A stretch of 64,000 nt of DNA from Rhizobium pisi (lineage in GTDB: Bacteria > Pseudomonadota > Alphaproteobacteria > Rhizobiales > Rhizobiaceae): positions 62,001 through 126,000 of the forward strand of contig NZ_RJJT01000004.1 of NCBI RefSeq assembly GCF_003938655.1, written 5' to 3'. Shown here one piece after another: positions 1-7,436 of the stretch. Positions within the stretch are counted from its first letter, which is position 1, and each line of letters opens with the position of its first letter. A program made the position numbers and the translations under genes. The notes below the pieces were generated by a model, which ran no database searches, was not told where the DNA came from, and saw only the letters and a list, made by a program, of their open reading frames with translations.

Positions 1-599
1 GCCTCCGTGAAGCCGGACTGCGCGTCGAGCGCACCGAACCCGAGAGATCGCATCGCGTCGGAGGGCGACATAGCCTGCCGCAACGCCAAGGCTGCGATAT
101 TCTTGGGGCCAAGGACCGGATCGTAAAGTGCATAGTCGTTTTGATATGACGCGAACGGCTCGCCCCAACGGAGACTGCCTCGTTGTAAGATGGAGCTAGC
201 GAGCTCAAGTCCTGGCCTGTCTGAGCGAAACTGTATCAAATATACAGCCGCGAGTGTCCGAAACAGCTTGCGCTTGTCGCTGCGATCCACCTCCTCGACA
301 ATTCGCCTCAGGACCGCCGGGTGGTCGGCTAGTGGCGTCTTGGCCTCCCAGAGACACCAGATGGCGTCCCGGTATTCCTTTGTCGACAAAGCATCGTCCG
401 CCAGCAACATCGGCAGCAGTCGCGCGGCGATTTCGTTGATCGAAGCCACGTCATGTCTTGCGCCATCAACAGCGCCAGTTGCGCCAATTGATCGCGCTGC
501 TTCATGCACGTAAGTGTATTTGGGTATCACATCATGACCGGTCAGCCCGGACGCGCGGGCTGACATGCCTGTGCAAGCTTCGCGGAAGAGCCCAATCAT
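1..599 (-). CDS. zorC: ZorC-like Zorya component, N-terminal part only (runs off left edge)
   Basis: An open minus-strand frame starts with ATG at 599, overlapping the zorB stop (ATGA), and stays open for 199 codons to the window edge. The protein begins MIGLFREACTGMSARASGLT and includes the stretch YDPVLGPKNIAALALRQAM. Its place directly after zorA and zorB is that of zorC in type I Zorya (ZorC carries an EH_Signature domain and acts with ZorD). Type II Zorya has zorE, an HNH nuclease, at this place; no HNH motif is seen in the visible part, but the C-terminal part is missing, so the subtype is inferred. It should be translated together with zorB because of the 4-base overlap. Confidence 0.7.
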   Translation of the reverse strand, partial: MIGLFREACTGMSARASGLTGHDVIPKYTYVHEAARSIGATGAVDGARHDVASINEIAARLLPMLLADDALSTKEYRDAIWCLWEAKTPLADHPAVLRRIVEEVDRSDKRKLFRTLAAVYLIQFRSDRPGLELASSILQRGSLRWGEPFASYQNDYALYDPVLGPKNIAALALRQAMSPSDAMRSLGFGALDAQSGFTE

Positions 600-1540
600 C
601 TGAGTGTCGCCGCTTCCTGCAGTTTCTCAATCTGTCCTTCCATGTCGTCAGTGAGCCGCAGTACATCTTTTAGTCGATCGGAAGGATCAACCTGCATCAC
701 GAAGCGCATGTCGATACGCCGGTTCTTTTCCCAGGCCTGCTGGGCATTTTCGGCGGCTTGCGCGGGCATTTCCGTTCCCGGTATAGGGCGCGTCGAAGAA
801 TAGCCTGAAACGGAGAGAATTTCTTTCTTCTCCGGGTTTCGAAGTGCTCTCAGCGATGGCTCGAAGGCAGTCAGCGTTCGGTAGGTCTCGACAGCCCGTT
901 CGGTCGATAGCTGCCAATTCCGGCTATCGCCGGCCGCGGTCTCCGATCCCTGTCTGTCTGTGTGCCCCTCAATGAAAACGGTGTCGATAGCGGCGCCAGG
1001 CGCAAGCTGTTTGCAATCCGTGGCACTGCTTGAAACGACGCAACTTGTGTATCGCGGCAACACCCGCGCCAGCACAGCGGCGAGCTTTCGAACATTGTCG
1101 GCAGCCTGGGCACTCAAGTTTGACTTGTCGGTGGCAAAGCGAATTGCGTTTTCCGTCAGGCGCAGAACGCCGTTTTCGCGATCGATCTGAACGTCGAGGC
1201 CCGTAGCTTTCAGCTCTCGCTCAAGATCGTTCAGCAAGGCAGTCCGCTCTCGCTGCGACTGGCTCAGATCCTCGAGTTCTTCGTTGATCTCGGATCGCAA
1301 GCTATGGAGCTGCTCGCTTACCTGCCTGACCTTCTCGAGGACTTCTTCGATCTGGACCTTCGATTTATCGGCTTGCTGTTCGGATTCGTCGGTCTGCTTC
1401 TGAAACTGCAGCGCGAAAACCATCAACATGATGATGAAGATGAAAAGGATGCCGACCATCATGTCGGTCATCGACACGAAGTAGTTTTCCTCTTCCTCTT
1501 CGACCGCCGGTCTACCGGCGGCATCGTCAAATGCTAGCAT
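596..1540 (-). CDS. zorB: Zorya defence protein ZorB (MotB/OmpA-like stator subunit)
   Basis: 314 residues. A short acidic N-terminus (a run of five Glu) is followed by one membrane segment at about residues 20-45 with an aspartate at its start (SMTDMMVGILFIF), the position of the ion-carrying Asp in MotB/ExbD proteins. A coiled-coil region follows (about 45-115) and then an OmpA/MotB peptidoglycan-binding domain with VFIEGHTDRQG and a closing NRRIDMRFVM. This is the layout of ZorB, which with ZorA forms a membrane motor that senses phage entry. The gene starts 7 bases after the zorA stop and overlaps the next gene by 4 bases, so zorABC is one operon. Confidence 0.9.
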   Translation of the reverse strand: MLAFDDAAGRPAVEEEEENYFVSMTDMMVGILFIFIIMLMVFALQFQKQTDESEQQADKSKVQIEEVLEKVRQVSEQLHSLRSEINEELEDLSQSQRERTALLNDLERELKATGLDVQIDRENGVLRLTENAIRFATDKSNLSAQAADNVRKLAAVLARVLPRYTSCVVSSSATDCKQLAPGAAIDTVFIEGHTDRQGSETAAGDSRNWQLSTERAVETYRTLTAFEPSLRALRNPEKKEILSVSGYSSTRPIPGTEMPAQAAENAQQAWEKNRRIDMRFVMQVDPSDRLKDVLRLTDDMEGQIEKLQEAATLR

Positions 1541-1547
1541 GGCTCAC

Positions 1548-3707
1548 CTACTCCGCCGCAGGCCGGACAGCCGATCGCAGGTCTGAGATCGAGCCGGAGA
1601 ATTCGTCGAAGGAATCGCTCATTTCCTTGACTGACGAGGACAGCGTATTGACCGCATTAGCGAGCCCGCGATCGATGTCGGTCGCATAGCGGCTCAACGT
1701 GTCGCCCTGCTGCTCCGTTGCGGTTGCGAGGTCGCTGACCGATTTCGCCAGCGCTTCGTCGATTCGGGCGAACCGTGCTTCATAATTGCTCCAGATCGCG
1801 GCCATGCTCTCCGATTGCTCACGCAGGGATCCGTTCAGTTGCTGTGACGCTGCCTGGCTTGCAGCGAGTGCCTCGACTGCCAAGCGAAGCGAATTTTCGA
1901 AGCTCGACGTTGCCGAAGCGATCGTCTCGCCAGACTGCAGCAACGGTGCAGATGCGGAGCGAATATCGGTTGCAGTCTTTGAAAACGCATCGGAGACAAT
2001 GCGCGTTTGTGACGTCGCTTCGCCAAGGGCACTAGCCTGTGAAGAAAGTGCTGAATTGGATCCGCGCAATGCACTTTCGAAGCGGTCTATTTCCTGACGG
2101 ATAGTGGCAATTGCCTCGGCAAGGCCTGTCTTGATAGCCTCGGCGGCCCCCGCTGCAACTGCGCTGACGATAGTGACGGCACTTTCCTGGGCAGTCCTGA
2201 TTTGCTCCTGCGTCTTCGTCACGCCATCCCGCAGATCGCCGTCGAGGGATAGCATACTGCCGGTCAGCGTAGTGACCTGGCTCTCCAGCTTCTCCATCAC
2301 CCGGCCCATGGCAGCCTCGATCCGCTCCGAAGCGCCGCCCGCGGCGCGCCCAAGCTCCGTGTCGACCTGCTCGCTCGCCTTGTCGAATGTGGCCTTCATG
2401 GCAGCGAGTATCTCCGCAAGCCCATCGCGGTTGCGGTTGGCGCCGTCGTCCATCGAGCGGGCGGCGTCGCTGACCAGGCGGTTGAGGTTTTCCGCCGCAT
2501 CGCTCATACGGCGCGCAAAATCCTCCCCAGAGCCCCGCACGCCGGTTTGCATATCGGCAAGTGTCGCCTGCATGGCGCCCAGCGTTTCGGCAAGCTGACG
2601 CAATTCCGTGCCGGCGCTGCCTTGGACGCTTGACGAGAACTGCTCGAGCATGTTGTTGATGCCGCTCTGGCTGTTCTCTGTAATCTTGCCGAGGACACCG
2701 GTGATACTGTCATTGATCGGCGCCATTGCGGACGCAAAGGCCGACTGGATCTGCGGCTCAAGTTGACGGCCCATCTGCGCAAAGAACTTGTCGCTGTTGA
2801 TTTCCTTCAGTTGATCCCGCTGTTCCTTGGCCGCTTCGGCGATCTCGATGGCAACCGATTGCGGTGGGACATATTTGAGCCGGGTCTCCGCCGCCTCACA
2901 AAATTTGTGCACGCTGGCCTCAAGCCAGATCGTGTAGACCCTGAAGACGATGGATAAAAGAAGCGAGCAGCCAAGCCCGGCTATGGAAGTGGTGAACTTG
3001 AAGGATGCGATCTGCAGTAGCTCGGTCATGGCCACCTGCATCTCGTCCACATTGCCTGCACTGGAAGCGCTTCCCGCTTTGTAGAGTGCCAAGACGATCC
3101 CCGCGAATGTCAGCAGCAAGCCCACGGCAACAAAATAGCCGGGAATGCTCGCCATCATCTTCAGGCCAAAAAAACGGTCCCGAATGGCGCCGAAATGGAT
3201 GAAGCTCTGAGGGCGCACAGTGTTCTTGATGAGCGGTGGCTCACCGACTGACGGCTTTATCAGGGTTTCATCGAATTCACGCCAGGCATGACCTAGCAGC
3301 TTACTGCCTTCCAAGTGATGATAGATCGACTGATCGTATTCGTTGGCAAAATCAGCCCGTGTTTTCTGCCGCGAGACAACGCGGCGAAGATTGTAGAGCG
3401 CCCCGATGATCGCGGCGACATGGAGTAGGCCGAAAGTCACCATCAAGGAAACGGCCACCGCGAAAATAAGGGACGCAAGACTGAAGATGAAATCCGTCCG
3501 GCTCAATGCGTCCAGCGCAGCTTTTGCTTCCTGCGCACCAACCTGACCACTCAGCAACGCCAAACCGTTACCAACGCGTTCGATGATCAAACCGACATCG
3601 AGCGGCGGCAATACAAAGCTTAGCGCGAAGACAACCCCGATCGCCAACACCCAAAATGCCACCAGCCTCACTAGCCAGTTCCAGCACAAACTACCGAGAT
3701 TCCCCAT
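1548..3707 (-). CDS. zorA: Zorya defence protein ZorA (MotA/ExbB-like stator with long coiled-coil tail)
   Basis: 719 residues from the ATG at 3707 (MGNLGSLCWNW). The frame is open to another ATG at 3794, but those 29 residues are polar and unlike a leader, so 3707 is preferred. Membrane segments are seen around residues 12-35 (VRLVAFWVLAIGVVFALSF), 70-100, 185-210 (GYFVAVGLLLTFAGIVLALY) and 225-255, matching the MotA/TolQ/ExbB fold. From about residue 300 to the end the protein is a long Ala/Glu/Ser/Thr-rich helix, the cytoplasmic tail typical of ZorA and thought to pass the activation signal to the effector proteins. It is the first gene of the zor operon, with a 316 to 400 base upstream gap. 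Confidence 0.9.
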   Translation of the reverse strand: MGNLGSLCWNWLVRLVAFWVLAIGVVFALSFVLPPLDVGLIIERVGNGLALLSGQVGAQEAKAALDALSRTDFIFSLASLIFAVAVSLMVTFGLLHVAAIIGALYNLRRVVSRQKTRADFANEYDQSIYHHLEGSKLLGHAWREFDETLIKPSVGEPPLIKNTVRPQSFIHFGAIRDRFFGLKMMASIPGYFVAVGLLLTFAGIVLALYKAGSASSAGNVDEMQVAMTELLQIASFKFTTSIAGLGCSLLLSIVFRVYTIWLEASVHKFCEAAETRLKYVPPQSVAIEIAEAAKEQRDQLKEINSDKFFAQMGRQLEPQIQSAFASAMAPINDSITGVLGKITENSQSGINNMLEQFSSSVQGSAGTELRQLAETLGAMQATLADMQTGVRGSGEDFARRMSDAAENLNRLVSDAARSMDDGANRNRDGLAEILAAMKATFDKASEQVDTELGRAAGGASERIEAAMGRVMEKLESQVTTLTGSMLSLDGDLRDGVTKTQEQIRTAQESAVTIVSAVAAGAAEAIKTGLAEAIATIRQEIDRFESALRGSNSALSSQASALGEATSQTRIVSDAFSKTATDIRSASAPLLQSGETIASATSSFENSLRLAVEALAASQAASQQLNGSLREQSESMAAIWSNYEARFARIDEALAKSVSDLATATEQQGDTLSRYATDIDRGLANAVNTLSSSVKEMSDSFDEFSGSISDLRSAVRPAAE

Positions 3708-3794
3708 GCCCCTACCCACAATTTCACCAGAGCTTGGTCGGCGATTTGCACCAGCGGCCCGATGTGCCTGAAATACTGTGCGATGCAATCGCAC

Positions 3795-4110
3795 CGGTTG
3801 TTTTTATTTCCCGCTAAATGCGGGGATTGTCCAGATAACAATCGGATTACTTTGTTGAAATGGATAACGCAGCGGCTAATGTTACCTCCAAAGCTGCCAT
3901 CCGGAGAATGAGACGAAGCAAGTCGTCCACGCCGCGAAGCTCGACGCGGGCCTGGACCTTTTTACTTCTGGCTGCGCAGCCGGATAGCGGCTCGGTCCCC
4001 GCCGGGCAGCCTAAGCTGAGCATCTTTTCAAGCTGATGAATGTCGTCCGCTTGTACTAGCTACACTGGCGTCGAACATCCCATCATAGGAAATTATTTCC
4101 GCTCCCAGTC
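3795..4110. other. Intergenic region upstream of zorA
   Basis: No gene-like frame. It separates the nuclease triad from zorA on the same strand and should hold the zorA promoter. A perfect 12-bp palindrome, GGCTGCGCAGCC, lies at about 3970-3981. No clear terminator with a T-run was found after the GIY-YIG gene, so read-through from the upstream genes into zorABC is possible. Confidence 0.4.
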
Positions 4111-5313
4111 CTATCTTCTCACTATCTTCTGCGTGTCGCGGTCATATCGATAGAGGTGTAGCTGCCCGACTCTGATAAGTTGTGCTGCCTGGCCAACGTG
4201 CTCCGGCAGCACATAGAACCACTCGCGCGGTCGGATTCTCTTGGAGAAGCGATCAATGATAAATAGCTCGCCCGGTCGCGCGACATCGAAGAAGCGGTGG
4301 AGCAAGTTTTCGACCTTCGAGCGTGACAGATTCTGCAGTTCGTAGGTCGCCACGATTTCCACAGGCGCGAGAAGGAAGGTGGGATCGTTCCGAGCATCGG
4401 CCACGCGACGCCGGACATCCTGTGATGTCACGCCGATCTTGTAGAGAATTTCACGCTGCGGTTTGATGGCTGGGTCTTCCGAGAGGCTGCGTGCCACGTA
4501 GATGGTTCCGGACAGCGACACCTTGTCAGTTTCCCAATCCGGATCAAGAGGACCAAGACCCAGGCGCTGGATCACGCGCGCCGTCTTGTCATCGTTCAAC
4601 GACTTACGGAACGACGACATCAGGGGGTCGCTCTCGGTGCCGTTGGAGAAGATCACGCGGAGGCGATGATCGCGGGCGCCGCCGCGCTGGGTGCTTTCGC
4701 TTTTTTCCGCAATATAGGCCAAAAGGCCGCTGCGAATGAAAAAATCCCCTTCCAACGGTTCGATAACCGCCCATTTCTCGATCAGGGTTGCTTCTCGTGC
4801 GCCGCCGTCCAGGGCCTGCTGCATGGTCTCGAACAGGCTGGCGAACTGATCGAAATCCTTGCAGGGAACGAAATCAGCCCGGTGATCCGGCACCTGTCTT
4901 TCCGCCGCTGGCGTCACATGCTTGAGTTGAACAAGCTCCGGCTGCACATCGAGGCCGTCGTCTGAGAAGATGTCATCGAGCGAGTCCGGGATATCATCAT
5001 CGTTCACCTCGTCCCGCCATGAGAGCGCAACTTTTTGCTCTTCGATCTTCAGGAGCCCAAGTCTGTCGGCTTGACGTAGCTCATCGCTTGGCGATTTGAC
5101 GAGGCTTTCCCAAATCGTGCCGAGCCGCATTTCTTCGTGACTGTGGGCACTCGGATCTGGCAGACGCCCATGTTGTTCGTAAAAGCGCGTCACATCGGTT
5201 AGGATTGAAACGCCACCGCTGTTCGGCGACGCAGCCCTTGGCTTAAGCTTCACTGTGAGTAGGCCGAATTCATCCGGCTCGGAGAAGATCTCGTCCAGTG
5301 TCGGTCTTGGCAT
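4111..5313 (-). CDS. GIY-YIG nuclease family protein (T5orf172-like), YeeC-like
   Basis: 400 residues. The C-terminal part (about 268-375) carries a GIY-YIG signature: GTIYVARS, then LYKIGVTSQDVRRRVADAR, then a helix with a conserved Glu (SKVENLLHRFF) and an Arg/Glu/Trp-rich end (RIRPREWFYVLP). This is the T5orf172 type. The N-terminal 260 residues are unassigned; they contain an acidic stretch (NDDDIPDSLDDIFSDDG). Its start overlaps the helicase stop by one base (TGATG), so it is translationally coupled to it. The order methyltransferase, helicase, GIY-YIG protein equals B. subtilis yeeA-yeeB-yeeC. It is probably the cutting subunit, but no experiment is implied by the sequence. Confidence 0.8.
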   Translation of the reverse strand: MPRPTLDEIFSEPDEFGLLTVKLKPRAASPNSGGVSILTDVTRFYEQHGRLPDPSAHSHEEMRLGTIWESLVKSPSDELRQADRLGLLKIEEQKVALSWRDEVNDDDIPDSLDDIFSDDGLDVQPELVQLKHVTPAAERQVPDHRADFVPCKDFDQFASLFETMQQALDGGAREATLIEKWAVIEPLEGDFFIRSGLLAYIAEKSESTQRGGARDHRLRVIFSNGTESDPLMSSFRKSLNDDKTARVIQRLGLGPLDPDWETDKVSLSGTIYVARSLSEDPAIKPQREILYKIGVTSQDVRRRVADARNDPTFLLAPVEIVATYELQNLSRSKVENLLHRFFDVARPGELFIIDRFSKRIRPREWFYVLPEHVGQAAQLIRVGQLHLYRYDRDTQKIVRR

Positions 5314-7436
5314 CAGGGCGTTGCCTCGCGCATCACCTGGGCTTTGCGGTTCTTCAACCAGGCTAAGGCTTCGGCCATCCGTTTCTCCAGCGGATCGGAC
5401 GCATGCACATTCGGCTCACGCCCTTCCTGCGCCCGGAACCGCTTGATCCGTGGCCAGAGGGTTCGGGCCTCTTCTTCGGTCATCTGAATGCGCATGGCGA
5501 CCATGGCAGATTGAACCTGAGACAGGAGCGGGGCGTCGAAGCTGCGTGATGCCACTTCGAAACACTCCTGGAAAGCGTTGACACTGTCGATGAGGTCGAT
5601 GTCGAGTTCGCGAACATTAATGAAACGGCGGACCATGGCGAGCAGCGTGTTTGGTGCCGCTCTCATGTCGTCATCTGCACCCTCTGCATCTGGCTGGCTG
5701 GCCCCGACGCCGGTTCCCTGTACGCCGTCAGCGTGATCGGCGCCGATGAACGGCGTGCCGGCATCCTGAAAACCGCGCTCGGCTTCCTGGCGTGCCAGTG
5801 TCAGCAGGTTCATACGGGCGGCAAGGTTCTGGCGGATTGCCTCGGTCTCGTCGCCGCTCAAATTTTCGTAGCGGTGTTCAATAATGTCCGTCAGCAACAT
5901 CTGGGTTGCCACTTCCGGGGCCGTGTCCGGAGAGACGATCCGTGCATCGACCGCCTGGCAAGCCGTTGCCATCAGATCGGCCATGTCATTTTCGCAGATC
6001 TCGCGTGCCCGGTTCGTCGGGGGCTCCATCAGACCTTTGATGCCAATGGTGATATTGCCCTGACCGTCATCGGTGATCGGCTCCCGTATATCGCCATCTT
6101 CCCGGCGGTAGAATTTGAAGTTTGGGGCCAGCACCTGCTCCATCAGCAGCGAGCCGGAAATGGCCTTCAGCATGTCATTGACGGCATCCTTGACCGCAGC
6201 CGTTTCCACGCCTGGTTCAGCCACCAGATTGGTGAAGATGGCTTTCGGCTTGCCGGGCGCATCGCGCGTGGCCCGGCCGATGATCTGAACGATTTCCGTG
6301 AGCGACGCCCGATAGCCGATGGTCAGCGCGTGCTCACACCAAACCCAGTCGAAGCCTTCCTTCGCCATGCCCAGGGCGATGATGATGTCCACCTTGGCGC
6401 GGTCGGCTGCATCGTCACGCCTGCCATCCGGGCCTCTCATCTCCCGCGAAAGCGCAGCCTTCACGCCTTCGCGTTCCGGGCCATCATTTACCAGATCGGC
6501 GATTTTCAGGATTCGACCGTCAGATGTCTGAATGAGGTCAAAGCCCGTCCCGTCTTCCACGCCTATGTGTTTGCCGATAATGGACTGGATGTCTCCGACC
6601 TCCCCGAACTTATCACCGTAGGCTTCTGCCGAACCGCGATGGGGAATGTGGATGATGGTCTTCAGCGTCGTGTCGAGCACATCGGGAATTCCGTTGAGAT
6701 ATCGGCCGCGATAGAAGCTATAATTGACGCCGAGTGCCTTGAGATACTCATAGCCCTCAAGCTGCTCGTAATAGGAGTAGGTGATGGTGGTGAAACGCGC
6801 CTCGTCTTCCGGGCGTAGCACGGGCACGGCGTCGCCACGGAAATAGGAGCCGGTCATAGCCATCACATGGCTCTGGCCGCGCGTCACAATCCGCCGCAGG
6901 ATTTCGCCTAGCCGGTTGTTGTCGGCTGCTGAAACATGGTGGAACTCGTCAATGGCGATGAAAACGTTGTCGAAGGCCTGAATGCCGTGTGCTGCCTCCA
7001 CAGCCTCAAAGCCGAAACGGAACGTGGCGTGGGTACAAACCAGCACGCGGTCGTCTGACTGTATGAAGTCCGAAAAGGCCTTCACCTTCTGCGGCGTCGA
7101 GCCCTCTTCGGTGCCGGACAGGCAGAGGTTCCAGCGTTCTTCCACCTCCCAGTTGACATCGAAACCATAGCTTTTCAGATCCGTGGAACGAAACGAAGCG
7201 CCAATCGAGGTTTCCGGCACGCAGACAATGGTCTTGGCGAGACCTTGCTGGTTCAGCTTGTCCAGCGCAACATACATCAGCGCACGGCTCTTGCCAGCGG
7301 CAGGCGGCGCCTTCAGCAGCAGAAACTGTGCGCTACGGGCGGCATAGGCGCGCGCCTGCATGGGCCGCTGGCCCAGCGCGTTGGTGGCCTTGGATTGCCC
7401 TGTGCCGGCATATCGTACATTGACCATCTCCACCAT
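5313..7436 (-). CDS. DEAD/DEAH-box helicase, YeeB-like (restriction subunit)
   Basis: 707 residues. Motif I is APPAAGKSRALMYV (about residue 42), motif II is FIAIDEFHHVSA (about 160, a DExH type), motif III is MAMTGSYF, and motif VI is EIVQIIGRATRDAPGK (about 380). This is a superfamily 2 helicase/translocase as used in restriction systems. The C-terminal 300 residues are unassigned. The ATG follows the methyltransferase TAA without any gap and the stop overlaps the nuclease start, so the three genes form one translational unit. Likely role: ATP-driven movement on DNA, linking recognition by the methyltransferase to cutting by the GIY-YIG protein. Confidence 0.87.
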   Translation of the reverse strand: MVEMVNVRYAGTGQSKATNALGQRPMQARAYAARSAQFLLLKAPPAAGKSRALMYVALDKLNQQGLAKTIVCVPETSIGASFRSTDLKSYGFDVNWEVEERWNLCLSGTEEGSTPQKVKAFSDFIQSDDRVLVCTHATFRFGFEAVEAAHGIQAFDNVFIAIDEFHHVSAADNNRLGEILRRIVTRGQSHVMAMTGSYFRGDAVPVLRPEDEARFTTITYSYYEQLEGYEYLKALGVNYSFYRGRYLNGIPDVLDTTLKTIIHIPHRGSAEAYGDKFGEVGDIQSIIGKHIGVEDGTGFDLIQTSDGRILKIADLVNDGPEREGVKAALSREMRGPDGRRDDAADRAKVDIIIALGMAKEGFDWVWCEHALTIGYRASLTEIVQIIGRATRDAPGKPKAIFTNLVAEPGVETAAVKDAVNDMLKAISGSLLMEQVLAPNFKFYRREDGDIREPITDDGQGNITIGIKGLMEPPTNRAREICENDMADLMATACQAVDARIVSPDTAPEVATQMLLTDIIEHRYENLSGDETEAIRQNLAARMNLLTLARQEAERGFQDAGTPFIGADHADGVQGTGVGASQPDAEGADDDMRAAPNTLLAMVRRFINVRELDIDLIDSVNAFQECFEVASRSFDAPLLSQVQSAMVAMRIQMTEEEARTLWPRIKRFRAQEGREPNVHASDPLEKRMAEALAWLKNRKAQVMREATP

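Noticed and set aside
5733..6818. 361-codon plus-strand open frame
   Set aside because: Antisense to the helicase gene, whose motifs I, II and VI are clear.
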